From Plenodomus lindquistii (taxonomy: Eukaryota > Ascomycota > Dothideomycetes > Pleosporales > Leptosphaeriaceae), in assembly GCA_025504975.1 (NCBI GenBank), contig JANUWI010000009.1:930001-994000 (forward strand): a stretch of 64,000 nucleotides of DNA, given 5' to 3'. Every line of letters begins with the position of its first letter. Positions within the stretch are counted from its first letter, which is position 1. The notes beneath the pieces are model-generated. The model saw nothing but the letters and a program-made list of their open reading frames with translations. It did not search any database and was not told where the DNA came from. The position numbers were made by a program, and so were the translations under genes. Below are positions 23,626 to 34,086 of the stretch, piece after piece.

Positions 23626-26292
23626 ATGCCCACCATGGAGAACCAGAATCTCGACTTTGACGGCTCGCTGTACGGCGTCGACGTCGACGGGGCCTTTGAC
23701 GCCAACTTCGACCCGAACCGCCCGTACGCCGCCTCCTTCACCCAGTCGTGGCCGCTGCTGTCGCCCTCGGTCCAGCACCTGTCGCAGCAGCAGCCCCAGC
23801 AACAGCCCCAGCAACAGCAGCAGCAGCAGCAGCATCATCATCAACAACAGCCGCCGCCGCCCCAGCACACACAACACCAGATGCCCCAGCACCAGCACCA
23901 GCACCAGCATACCAACTCGCTCCAGCAGCAGAGCCACCAGCACTCGCACCACAATGCCAGCCACCAACACCAGCAGCAACACCAGCACCGCCGCTTCACC
24001 ACCGGCACGCCTGCCGCGACGCCCGCCCACCACGTGTCGCTCCCAGGCAGCGCCGCCTCCATGGTCACGCCCATGGGCGCCCTGTCCTTCCCGGCGGCCA
24101 TCCAGCCCATGAACCCGATGCTGGCCAACTGGATCAACATCAACACGACCACGCCCTCGGCCGACAACGCCTTCCTTGCTGACGCCTCATATGGCTACAC
24201 CGAGTACGGCGCCGCGCTGCAGCAGTCGCCCGTCGAGTTCAACCTCAACGCGTCGGCCGCTATGGGCATGAGCATGAGCATGAGCATGGCTCCGATGAGC
24301 TTCATGTCTACAACGCTGCCCTACCACATGGGCGACTTCTCCACCGAATTCTCCACCATGCCCGTCGCCACGGCCGACTTTGGCGCCCCCACGGCCGCCA
24401 ACAGCGTCTCGACAGGCGGCTCCCCCAGCGAGCAGTGGCTAGACGCCCGCTCCCTCTCCAGCAGCGACAACGGCTGGGTCGACGTGAGCGTCAACCACCG
24501 CAACTCGTACGACTTCTCCGACACGTCGGCCATTGTCTTCAACCCGGCCCAGTCGCTGCACATCCGCACCAACTCGGACTCGTCGACATCGAACCATTCG
24601 GACCACCCGCGCTCGGCCAATTCAATTGGCAGCTTCGAGGAGATCCACTACCCGCTGCACTCGCCCCAGTCGGAGACGGACAACACGCTTGAGCTCGTCT
24701 CGTCGCACTACTCGCATACGCACTCGGACAGTTGCCATCACACGCACGGCCTGCCCATGAGCGACCACGACTTCGCAAACTACATCTCGCCCAACCAGTC
24801 TGTTAGCCCGCCCATGGCCCGCGCCGAGCCAATGGCCATCAAACAATCGTCGAGCAGCACCGCCTCACCCACTTCGTCGGCCGTAAGTTCCCCTCCAGCC
24901 CGCCGCCGCAAGTCGCCCGTTGGCGCAAAGCCAGCCAAGACCATCGTCAAGAAGACGCCCGCCCACAGCACCAAAAAGGATGTGACGGGCGAGAAGCGCG
25001 TCGGCAGACGACGGGGCCCCCTCCGTCCCGACCAGCGCCAGCAGGCCCACGAGATCCGCAAGCTGCGCGCCTGCCTCCGCTGCAAGTTTCTCAAGAAGAC
25101 ATGCGACAAGGGCGACCCGTGTGCTGGCTGCCAGCCGTCGCACGCCCGTCTGTGGCAGGTTCCTTGTACGCGCATCGACATCAAGGACATTGCCTACTTT
25201 ATGAAGGACTGGAAGGCCGACTACGAACGCCACGTCAGCCTCGGTTTCTCCATTGGCAACATCAAGGGCTTCGCCTCACAGGAGCGCATGATCTACGTCA
25301 CCCATGGCTACGGCCACTACCTGCCCATCATGGCCCGCGAGGTCTATGTCCGCGACGAAAAGTGCTTTGGCGTCGACTGGCACGAGACACTCAACGGCCT
25401 TCATTTCGAGATCAACACGGCCAAGCTCTCGGCCGGCATGGAAGGCATCTCGCGTGCCATGCTCTCTGACTATCTTGACCGCCACATTGACGGTGGCTTT
25501 GAGCAGTTTGTTGACGAGTATTTTGAGGGCACCTTCTTCGTTACCGAGCTGTTGAAGACGGCCTACCGCTTCTATTGCCGTGAGAAGCTTCCCGTCATCC
25601 GCAAGGCCCTCAAGCTTGTCCTTGCTTACAATCTGACTCTCCATGTGACCATGGTCGAGGGCATTGGTGAGGAGGACAACACACCTGGCATGGTCGAAGA
25701 CCAACAGTCGAAATTCTGTGGCAAGACTGTGGCCCCCGTCATGATCAACTTCCAGGTCAAGTGCGCGCTTGCCGATATGTGGCGTGAGTTGCAGAAGGAG
25801 GTGCTCGAGGAGCTATCCTCATTGTACCAGTCTGTGTACAGCGGTGACAAACTCAAGAACTGGCCCACCATCTTCATGCTTGCCGCCATTCTTTTGGCGG
25901 TCTGGGAGCTGATCCAGTTCGACTGCAATTACCGTGTTCCAGACGTCGGGGCTGTCAACAAGTTTTGCACAGAGATGGAAGGCACCCCAGTCGGCGTCAT
26001 TGTCGGTTTATTCTCTGCCATCTCACAGAAGCTTCCCGTCTTCACCGAGTGGGACACACGCAAACATCATATGCTGCTCAACTCAAACCCTGCAGTCTGC
26101 GATGCCATGACTGAGGTCCGCGCGCACGTCACCAAATATGGTATGTCATATCCGCAGTATTCTTTTTTTCAGATTAGCCTAACACTGTCAGAAACATATC
26201 TACGTTCTAGGAGTGACTGCAAGTTCGACCGTCAAGATTTTGACTCGCTGTCGAACAAGTTTCTCTCAAAGCTTGTCATACGAGCCAACTAG
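23626..26292 (+). CDS. Zn(II)2Cys6-type transcription regulator with Gln/His-rich N-terminus
   Basis: Likely DNA-binding regulator. The frame is open throughout (888 codons), but a 51-bp intron at 26141-26191 (GTATGT donor, CTAAC branch site 8 bases before CAG) is probable; its removal keeps frame and gives about 871 residues. ATG at 23626 is followed by a second in-frame ATG at 23635 with better context. Residues about 45-130 are dense in Gln and His; a long Ser/Thr-rich region follows. A basic stretch (VGRRRGPLRPDQRQQAHEI) precedes the cluster near 482: CLRCKFLKKTCDKGDPCAGC then the sixth Cys 12 residues later, a longer last spacing than the usual 6-8. The remaining about 350 residues are a conserved-looking helical region starting DIKDIAYFMKDWKADY. 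Targets unknown. Confidence 0.85.
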   Translation: MPTMENQNLDFDGSLYGVDVDGAFDANFDPNRPYAASFTQSWPLLSPSVQHLSQQQPQQQPQQQQQQQQHHHQQQPPPPQHTQHQMPQHQHQHQHTNSLQQQSHQHSHHNASHQHQQQHQHRRFTTGTPAATPAHHVSLPGSAASMVTPMGALSFPAAIQPMNPMLANWININTTTPSADNAFLADASYGYTEYGAALQQSPVEFNLNASAAMGMSMSMSMAPMSFMSTTLPYHMGDFSTEFSTMPVATADFGAPTAANSVSTGGSPSEQWLDARSLSSSDNGWVDVSVNHRNSYDFSDTSAIVFNPAQSLHIRTNSDSSTSNHSDHPRSANSIGSFEEIHYPLHSPQSETDNTLELVSSHYSHTHSDSCHHTHGLPMSDHDFANYISPNQSVSPPMARAEPMAIKQSSSSTASPTSSAVSSPPARRRKSPVGAKPAKTIVKKTPAHSTKKDVTGEKRVGRRRGPLRPDQRQQAHEIRKLRACLRCKFLKKTCDKGDPCAGCQPSHARLWQVPCTRIDIKDIAYFMKDWKADYERHVSLGFSIGNIKGFASQERMIYVTHGYGHYLPIMAREVYVRDEKCFGVDWHETLNGLHFEINTAKLSAGMEGISRAMLSDYLDRHIDGGFEQFVDEYFEGTFFVTELLKTAYRFYCREKLPVIRKALKLVLAYNLTLHVTMVEGIGEEDNTPGMVEDQQSKFCGKTVAPVMINFQVKCALADMWRELQKEVLEELSSLYQSVYSGDKLKNWPTIFMLAAILLAVWELIQFDCNYRVPDVGAVNKFCTEMEGTPVGVIVGLFSAISQKLPVFTEWDTRKHHMLLNSNPAVCDAMTEVRAHVTKYGMSYPQYSFFQISLTLSETYLRSRSDCKFDRQDFDSLSNKFLSKLVIRAN

Positions 26293-28161
26293 AGATCGAA
26301 ACCCAAGATGCATACCTTTGGCCGGACCCATTAATTCACGCCCGCCAGACCTCTCTGGCATTACCATTCTTACGAAATTGTCATCATCAGCGACATACTA
26401 CTTAGCTTGCTTGCACGACACTCCCACGACTACCGAACTTACGTGTCCAATATTTGCGCAAATAACGGCTGATGACTCGAAAAACGATGAACGACTTGCT
26501 TGCATTTCTTGCGATTTTCTGGCGACTATCTTACCATCATTTGGGCACTGCCGATTCAGTCATCCTCTTGACTCCGGTTCCCCACGCATCATGCCCAACT
26601 ATCATACGCTCCCTACGTGGGTGAAGATCGCCTATTGTTTTTCTCTCCTACGATCTTATATGATTTTTAACACACCTCTTTCTGTACGGCTGAAACGATG
26701 GTCCGCGATGAGTCATGGCCACCACATCAAGGACCCTGCTTCTTGACATTTGGTATGATATGGTTGAGACCTGTTTGTCTGACCTATCTCACGTATATTG
26801 TACCGAGATCTCACTTGAGGCGGCGATTGGTATGCATATGTCGAGAACATATCTTGTTGATTGTTGGCCTCGACCTCAGTGATTGATCTCTCTTGATTTT
26901 TTCTCATATTTCCTTGACGTCTCAAATCTTTTTCTTATGATTGTGTTATTGGCATAGCGAGCGAGAGCGGGTTTTCCTGAACCGCCGTTGGGGGAGAGAT
27001 ATTTTCGTCTCCATCACTCGAAATATCTATCTATCTACCTACCATCTAACACGATGACTGGTGGCTGTGTATCTATCAAATGCTTCTTGGCAAAGGAAAG
27101 GGTGGAATGGGAACCAATGAGATTTTGGTCATATCTAAATGGTGTGCATGTGCTCGTCAGCGATAACTTTGCTATCCATTAGTTGGCTAATGTTAGGGAC
27201 ACTCGCAGGTCGCAGGCTGATCATAGGTTGTACACGAAGTCGTTGCGGAAATCGCACCCATGAGTCAAACGCTACATGTACATTCATTTCTTCTCAACCA
27301 ACACCCCTGAGATGAGGATATACATAAAATGCCCTGCCTTCCTTCCCGCCTCAAACCCTGAGCATGCATCTAAACCCCCACCCCCGCCCTTATCCATTCT
27401 CTCACAACCCGTCCATCGCAAGCCAAACTGTTACATTCAATGTTCAACGTTCAACAAGACAAAGAGTCAAGGATAATGCCCGGGGGCAGTCCAGCCACCG
27501 GGCAGTCCAGCCACCCATGCTTCACCGCTATTCCCGCCCCAGATATGTATTCCGATACTGCCCGCACCGCCACCACACCATTATGGCGCGTGCGAAAAGC
27601 TTATAAAATTGATGAGAGGGGCAAGACTGACTTGCAACAAGCGTTCGAACGAGTCAAGATCCCGAAAAAAAGCGATTGAGAGAAGTGGAGCGACGCGATC
27701 TTACCGGCAAGTAACTTAGTGGCGATCGCGGAAAGGGCAGGCAGGTAGTGGAGAAATGCAGAATTGGAAATTTCAAAACAGTCATGGTTGTCAAGACTGG
27801 GTTTTTTGCGGTTTAAAAGAGCTTTTTTAGTAGATATTGTTTGGGGAGGTGAGTTATGATTACTGGGCGATTGATCACTAGGTGATGGCGGGCTTGTATT
27901 AGTACCTTCTGCCTCCCAATAAAGCTCCGAGGTGAGGGTGCGTAGGTAAGCTTGATAAGGCTTGTTGATTTGGCATAATCTTGTAAGAGAGGCGAAAAGG
28001 TTAGAAATGATAGATGACATCACGCGCAAAAGTAAGAAGCTGCAATTAGATGTTGCTGTAAGAATTGGCTTCTTCTATGTGTGCTCATGACTTGATCGGT
28101 ACAGGCACAAGAGCTCGTTGCATGGTGAGTGAGAGTCCACAACGGCATCCCGCCTAGACAT
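26293..28161. other. 1.9-kb intergenic region
   Basis: Convergent 3' flanks of the Zn cluster gene (+) and the aldo/keto reductase (-). AT-richer, with a short CTAT/CTAC-rich patch around 27025-27050. Frames present are short and without recognisable content. Confidence 0.6.
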
Positions 28162-29417
28162 CTAGAATCCCTGTCTCTCCTTTGGAGCATAAGCCTCCTC
28201 AAGGTACTTCGCATCCTCATCACTAAGCTTGAAGTGCGAGTTCTGCACGGCCTCCTCGATGCGCTCTTTGCTGCTGATACCAATAATGGGACATACGCCC
28301 TTTTTGATGCACCAGCTTGTTGCGATACATGCCATACTGACGCCGTGTTTCTTTGCAATCTCTTCGACGCGCTCAATGATCTTCTTGTCGGTTTCGAATT
28401 CTCGCTGGTAGACTAGCGCAGCGACGAATTTGTCTGTCTCGGCGCGCTTGGAGGAGCGATCGCTCCATGGACGGGTGAGGGCTCCACGAGCGATGGGGGA
28501 CCAGGGGATCAGGCCGACGCCGGTATCCTTACAGTATGGAATCTCCGCCGTGTTAGCAGGCATACACTTTCTCGCCCCGAGTAAAAGATAAAAAAAAAGA
28601 AAAAAAAAGAACTCACCATCTCCCGCTCCTCTTCCCGGTAGATAAGGTTATAGTAATTCTGCATAGACACAAACTTATGCCAACCATTCTTCTCCGCGAT
28701 ATTCTGCAACGTCTGAAACTCCCATGCCGCCATGGAACTGGCGCCAATATATCGCACCCATCCCTTTTCCACCACGTCGTTGAGCGCCTTCATGATTTCC
28801 TCGCGCGGTGTGCCCCGATCTAGGCGATGGATCTGCAAAACATCGATATATGTGCCTAGTCTCTGCACGCTCTTCTCCACCGCGTCGAAAATGTGCTTGC
28901 GGGATAGGCCAACGTTGTTGACCATGTCGCCGTCGTTGGTGGAGACGGACGCGATGGGGATGCCGGGGTTGCTTTCGTCGACGCCAAAGTAGCATTTGGA
29001 CAGGATAACGACCTTGTTGCGCGGAATATTGTACTGTTTGAGGGCTTTGCCGATGATCTTCTCCGAGACGCCGTGGGAATAGATGTCGGCCTGGGAGATT
29101 GATTGAAACTGTTAGATTATCATGTGTGGAATCGCAAGGGAGATTTTCACCCACAGTATCCCAGGTGTTGATTCCGCACTTGTATGCGTGTTCGAGAAGC
29201 GGTAGGGCTTCGGCCTCGTTCAGGACCCATGGTTGCCATTCACTCGAGCCATAACTCATGGCTCCCAGGATGATCTTGGAGACTTTGAGTCCGGATTTGC
29301 CCAGGCTGAATGGTGGGTTAGTTCAATGCCAGATATCTCACATAACGCCCCGTGGATAGCTCGTGGCTCGGGTTTGGACCAGACATACTTGACGTATTCC
29401 ATCTTCTGCGCGGCCAT
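28162..29417 (-). CDS. aldo/keto reductase
   Basis: NAD(P)H-dependent carbonyl reductase of the AKR fold. Four exons: 29417-29389, 29305-29155, 29090-28617 and 28542-28162, total about 344 residues; all phases agree. The third intron (28616-28543) has a T-rich donor side and a CTAAC branch site. The protein starts MAAQKMEYVNLGKSGLKVSKIILG, the typical first beta-hairpin. Catalytic tetrad residues are visible: Asp and Tyr in WDTADIYSHG, Lys in VILSKCYFG and His in LQIHRLDRG. Cofactor-binding segments are IPWSPIARGALTRP and PIIGISSKERIEEAV. It resembles the fungal group annotated as versiconal hemiacetal acetate reductase-like, but no aflatoxin-type genes are nearby, so that name should not be read as function. 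Confidence 0.92.
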
Positions 29418-29973
29418 TGCTGCGATTCGAGTTTGGTTCGGCAGTAGACCGTGTTATTTGCTGCGCTCAACGAGACCTACTGGATGCGTGATTTATGGTA
29501 TGTGAAAGGGCGGACGTTGCGGCCCTTAGCGGCATATAAGATATAGTCATGAACGCGGATTTTGGAAAACACCGTTAAACTCCGTAAGGCTTAACTATGG
29601 GACTGCGAGATATACCATGCACTTTAGTACAAGCGTGGTGTCCCGATTGCGGCTGGAGGTGGGGTTGCGGAAACCAGCCGCTGGCGTTGGCGGGGCAAGC
29701 CCTTTGTGCCGCTATCCAGCCGTACGGCAGAGCTTCGGTGAGTGCTCATCACGGTATTCACTTGAATTCATCGCACATGCAGATACGTTTAGCAAGATGT
29801 GGAAATGTTATTGTAGCGCAAAGTCTCAGCCCGTGGGCTATGCTTGATTGCATTGGTAATGGCTTCTAGTAGCCATGCGTACTATGAATAAACCCATTCG
29901 CTAAAGCCGCGACCCATAGGTCGTAATCACACCAGGAACGCCGTGCCCATGACATCGTCAATCACCCACGCGT
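29418..29973. other. intergenic region between aldo/keto reductase promoter and ubiquitin 3' end
   Basis: 556 bases holding the promoter side of the aldo/keto reductase and the 3' flank of polyubiquitin; no gene seen. Confidence 0.6.
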
Positions 29974-30749
29974 CTACTGACCGCCACGAAGACGGAGCAC
30001 CAAGTGCAACGTGGATTCCTTCTGAATGTTGTAGTCGGAAAGCGTACGGCCATCTTCCAACTGCTTGCCAGCGAAGATAAGACGCTGCTGGTCTGGAGGA
30101 ATGCCCTCTTTGTCCTGGATCTTTGACTTGACGTTGTCGATTGTGTCGCTTGATTCCACTTCCAAGGTAATAGTCTTGCCGGTTAAAGTCTTGACGAAGA
30201 TCTGCATACCACCGCGCAGACGGAGGACCAAGTGGAGAGTGGACTCCTTCTGGATGTTGTAGTCGGAGAGAGTGCGGCCATCCTCAAGCTGCTTGCCGGC
30301 GAAGATCAAGCGCTGCTGGTCCGGGGGAATGCCCTCCTTGTCCTGAATTTTCGACTTTACGTTGTCGATGGTGTCTGATGACTCAACCTCGAGGGTGATA
30401 GTCTTGCCGGTGAGGGTCTTGACGAAGATCTGCATACCTCCACGGAGGCGGAGGACGAGATGCAGGGTCGACTCCTTCTGGATGTTGTAGTCGGAGAGAG
30501 TGCGGCCATCCTCAAGCTGCTTGCCAGCGAAGATCAAGCGCTGCTGGTCCGGGGGAATGCCCTCCTTGTCCTGAATCTTGCTCTTGACATTGTCAATGGT
30601 GTCGGAAGACTCCACCTCGAGGGTGATGGTCTTGCCAGTCACTGTCACGTTTGTTAGCACATGTCGCACTTGTGTGAGGCCGGGCCAGAGGAGGAGGCGG
30701 CGGCGGGCAGCGGCGGGCAGCACTTACGGGTCTTGACGAAGATCTGCAT
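29974..30749 (-). CDS. UBI4: polyubiquitin, three tandem units
   Basis: Encodes a head-to-tail ubiquitin precursor cleaved by deubiquitinases to free ubiquitin for proteasomal tagging and stress response. A 22-base first exon (30749-30728, MQIFVKT plus one base) is joined over an 86-bp intron (CTAAC branch site) to 30641-29974; the product is 229 residues: three 76-residue units, each ending LRLRGG and each next one starting [11 protein letters not shown], with one extra Gln after the last Gly-Gly. The extra residue prevents use of the precursor before cleavage, as in other polyubiquitins. The intron cuts codon 8 of the first unit. Units 1 and 2 are almost identical in DNA while unit 3 differs at many third positions. 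A TATA box and a heat-shock-like palindrome lie upstream. Confidence 0.98.
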
Positions 30750-30872
30750 ATTTGCAGGTGTGTAGGGTTGTGTCTTGTAGTTGTGGGTTGAGTGTTGAGT
30801 GTTGTGTTGTGTGTTGCGAGCAGCGTGTGGGTGGAGAGTAAGAGGCGACGTGAAGGAGGCGATGGGAGACGT

Positions 30873-30880
30873 CTTTATAT
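30873..30880 (-). promoter_or_regulatory. TATA box of polyubiquitin
   Basis: ATATAAAG on the - strand, about 125 bases before the ATG, in a GC-rich surrounding, followed by a CT/CA-rich leader. Confidence 0.65.
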
Positions 30881-30971
30881 GGCGGCAGGCAGGCAATCAG
30901 GTGGCAGTGCACTCACCCAACGGCGGTGACTAATCGCGCAAAGGCGCCCGTGCCCATGTCCATGTCCAACA

Positions 30972-30981
30972 GGAACGTTCC
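30972..30981. promoter_or_regulatory. heat-shock-element-like palindrome
   Basis: GGAACGTTCC fits nGAAnnTTCn, with a further TTCGAA nearby at 30988-30993. It lies about 95 bases upstream of the TATA box of a gene family that is classically heat-inducible. Binding by Hsf1 is inferred. Confidence 0.5.
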
Positions 30982-30993
30982 GGGTGCTTCGAA

Positions 30994-32164
30994 AGCAGCA
31001 AACTGCGGTCAAGCATTCTCCCAATTTCTCATTTACAGCGTACGGCCTACGGCCTACGCTGGAAATCTCTATTCATACAGCGTCTTCTATGGTAGTTCTT
31101 CCTTCTCCCACTCAGTTGCCACATGTGCTGTTGTGTCACCTGCGCCTACTCGCCTCCCAGGCCGCGACCGCCTCCAACCAACCTCATGCACGGCTTCCCC
31201 GCTCGTTATCGCGCCCGGACCATGTGACGTCGTCCAACTCGCACCTCCCGAGAACGCGCCGACTGGTACCAGTCAAGCCCACCCTCAGTCTTCAGATAGG
31301 TACGGTGCAAGGCAACAGTGGCGATTTACGTCAACAGCAGTCAAGAGTGAGGTATGGCTGTGCGCGTAACATGGTTAACAAGCTAGAGTATAAGGCGTCA
31401 ACATGACAGCATCGCAAAGGGAACACACGTCTACGCCACCTGCTGCCTGCGACAACGAATCTCCCTTTCTGCCCAACGTCAGCTCTTCTGGACTCTTGAT
31501 ACAACAAATACAACAGCCTTTCTGCGATCGTTACTCCGACTCTCACCAATCCATCGCTCACAGCGGCTATCTGCAACATGGTGCGCACTGCCTGGGCTGC
31601 GCACTGCTCTTCTGGCGCAAGCCTCGTTCCACTTCTTGCTAGCAACCCTGTCATGATCTTTCCTGGCAATCTCATACTTACATCCGTCTCTAACCCCCAC
31701 CGTCCATGCCATGCTACAGGGCGACATGTCGCGCCATGGGAAAACTCGACGCTGACTCACGACGAGGTAGTTGTTCTGGGCAGCAGATCTTGATTTGAAG
31801 CATCGCCCGAGGTCCGGTTACTTCGGTCTACAATATATTGCGCCCGTCAAACTGTCTTCGCCAACATCATCTCTATAGCTCTAGCAGTCCTGCATGGACA
31901 TGGAATCACTTTAACAATGCAGCTACGTCCACTGCATGTTCCTTGATGGTTCCTCTGGGTTTACTCGTGAGCTGATTATTCACACCATCCACACACTATG
32001 ACTGACTCTGAATCACCCTACTGCGTTCAGCCACACGTCGTACATTCATGGTTAGTCGCGCGATTCCATCGGATCTACATACACAATGATTTCCGCATTG
32101 AGTGGTTACGACACTAGTGGCCGTTTGGTGACGTAAGGATCTCCAGTCTCTTTTACCTTGCCAT
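30994..32164. other. 1.2-kb intergenic region
   Basis: Divergent promoters of polyubiquitin (-) and the 2H phosphoesterase (+). No gene seen; short frames without domain content. Confidence 0.55.
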
Positions 32165-33274
32165 ATGTGGAGCTCGGAGCGTCCAGGGGTGCATTGGATT
32201 GAAGCCTCACACCTTTCAATGAGCAGTCGACTTGTCAGCCTTGTAGCCACATCGACCTCATTCGCTCCTCGCGCAATGTCTACATCCGGAATCTCATATG
32301 CGGCGGCCGTCAGTACGCCGAGCGGAACAGTTCGGCAACCCGAGATCAAGGCGCAGGCATTGTCAGACCACGACTCTCGCACGTCTTTGGACGCTCCTGC
32401 CAAACCTCAACGACCTGGCGGGGGGACGCGGTCAAGAACAAGTTTTCGCGGTTGGTCGAAGAAGGCGGCGATGAGTGAAGAAGAGGCTTCGAGCTACCAG
32501 CCAGGACCGGTAAAGGAAATCCCATATTCAGGACACTACCCACGCGATGAGCATAGACCGAACACGGAAAACGACGAGGAGCTCGTGTATGTTCTGACCA
32601 TGAAGATCAGCGACTCCCTGGCGAAGCCCATGAACGAGATGCGCGCACAGTACTTCCCGAAGAGGCTGAACCGTATCCCAGCACATTTGACGCTGTTTCA
32701 TGCACTCCCCCATTCTCACATGGAAGTGCTCGAGCAGAGTCTATCTCAGACATGTCTCAGCATGCAACCATTCGCCGTGTCGACCGGCAAGCCGTTTCGA
32801 ATGCGTAAGGGAGTGGGTGTCAACGTCGACGCTGGGTACAACGAGCTGAAGAATGTGCACCAACAGCTCCAATCACAATGGCAGTCTTTTTTGAGTGAAC
32901 AGGATGCCGGAGGGTTCCGTCCCCATTGGACGGTTATGAACAAAGTTGATGATGAGGTGGCCGTCAATGGGGCCTTTGAATCCATTCGCAACGACCTCTC
33001 TCAAAGAAGTGAGGAGGGCCAAGCACTTGGCCTAGATCTGTGGAGGTACAATCGGGGCAATTGGGATTGGGAGAAGGAATTCGTTTTTGGCAAAGGCGCG
33101 TCGTCTGCGCAGGTGTCAGACTCGCGGTATGCCGGAGACACACAAGGGAATGGCGAAGCCGGTGGCACTGGCGAAAAGGCACGAGGAGGTTCTAGCAAGA
33201 GGCCGGGCATGTGGAAGCGTGGGAGCAGCGTTGGAGACGCTTTGAGAACGATGAGTTTCCGCCGCAAGAGCTGA
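32165..33274 (+). CDS. 2H phosphoesterase (2'-5' RNA ligase superfamily)
   Basis: Single exon, 369 residues from the first ATG; in-frame ATGs at 32219 and 32276 are alternative starts, and the first about 100 residues look unconserved. The catalytic pair of HxT motifs that define the 2H fold is present: H174-L-T in PAHLTLFHALP and H254-W-T in FRPHWTVMNK, 80 residues apart, as expected for two pseudo-symmetric halves. The family acts on 2'-5' or cyclic phosphate bonds of RNA or nucleotides. The C-terminal 65 residues are Gly/Ser/Lys/Arg-rich and probably disordered (KARGGSSKRPGMWKRGSS). Specific substrate unknown. Confidence 0.88.
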   Translation: MWSSERPGVHWIEASHLSMSSRLVSLVATSTSFAPRAMSTSGISYAAAVSTPSGTVRQPEIKAQALSDHDSRTSLDAPAKPQRPGGGTRSRTSFRGWSKKAAMSEEEASSYQPGPVKEIPYSGHYPRDEHRPNTENDEELVYVLTMKISDSLAKPMNEMRAQYFPKRLNRIPAHLTLFHALPHSHMEVLEQSLSQTCLSMQPFAVSTGKPFRMRKGVGVNVDAGYNELKNVHQQLQSQWQSFLSEQDAGGFRPHWTVMNKVDDEVAVNGAFESIRNDLSQRSEEGQALGLDLWRYNRGNWDWEKEFVFGKGASSAQVSDSRYAGDTQGNGEAGGTGEKARGGSSKRPGMWKRGSSVGDALRTMSFRRKS

Positions 33275-34086
33275 GTGGCGAGCAATTGCGGAGGGTACTT
33301 TGGGTCTAGTCCGGTGGGCATGCACAAGGGTGGGATCATGCTGTGCATATATGTATACTGGTGAAGGCATTGACAAATGTGGACCACGATGGTGGTGATG
33401 AAGCTGAGGTGCAATTTCTCACAAAGTCAAGTGACGCTCAGGGCCGAGGGCGGTGTGGAGTAAGTAGTTTCCCCGGACGGCGCACGGTCTTGCAGGCTTT
33501 GCTGGGCTGGCACTACATACACGCGGCCAGCAAGGGTGGACAGACCGAGCGAGGATGCGTGACCCAAAGATTCTGCAGTCGGTCGCGGCACAGGAGGCGA
33601 GACGCGCGAGGCAATTGGCGCAAGGAGCAGAGGGGATGGTACCTCGTGATAGGGTTGCAATGCACTCGGGTTGTACGATGGCTTGGCAACGGATGGGGTG
33701 AGCGATCAGGGCCAGCCCGGCCGAGTCCCTGAGTGTGCGAGAGGGCAAAGGCAAGAAAGGGGGAAGGCGCCAGGGGCGCAGGGCAAAGTACACCGTAGAC
33801 TAGACTAATATTAGACGACGCCAGCAAAGCTAGGGAGAGCTCCACCAACAATGCCGCGAGCGGGCCCTGGCCGTCTTATAACCAGCTGTCCTCACCACCA
33901 GCCCACGCCCGCAAGCCCTGTCCCTCTTCCAGCAGACAGACCTCGCCTGGCTGCAGTCTCTAGAGCAATAAAGTCTTGAAGCACCATCCACCATCCAGCA
34001 CCCACCATCCACCATCCACCACCCAGCACCCACCACATATTCACTACACCCACACATTCGTCGCACCCACCACACCCACCGCCAAT
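33275..34086. other. intergenic region and 5' leader of GDP-mannose pyrophosphorylase
   Basis: 812 bases; no gene seen. The last 105 bases are a repetitive CACCATC/CACCCAC-rich leader. Confidence 0.6.
33982..34035. repeat. imperfect CACCATC/CACCCAGC repeat in leader
   Basis: Six or more imperfect 7-mer units (CACCATC, CACCCAG variants) ending about 50 bases before the MPG1 start. Confidence 0.75.

Noticed and set aside
31403..31642. 79-codon + strand ORF between polyubiquitin and the 2H gene
   Set aside because: No motif and no splice continuation; chance frame.
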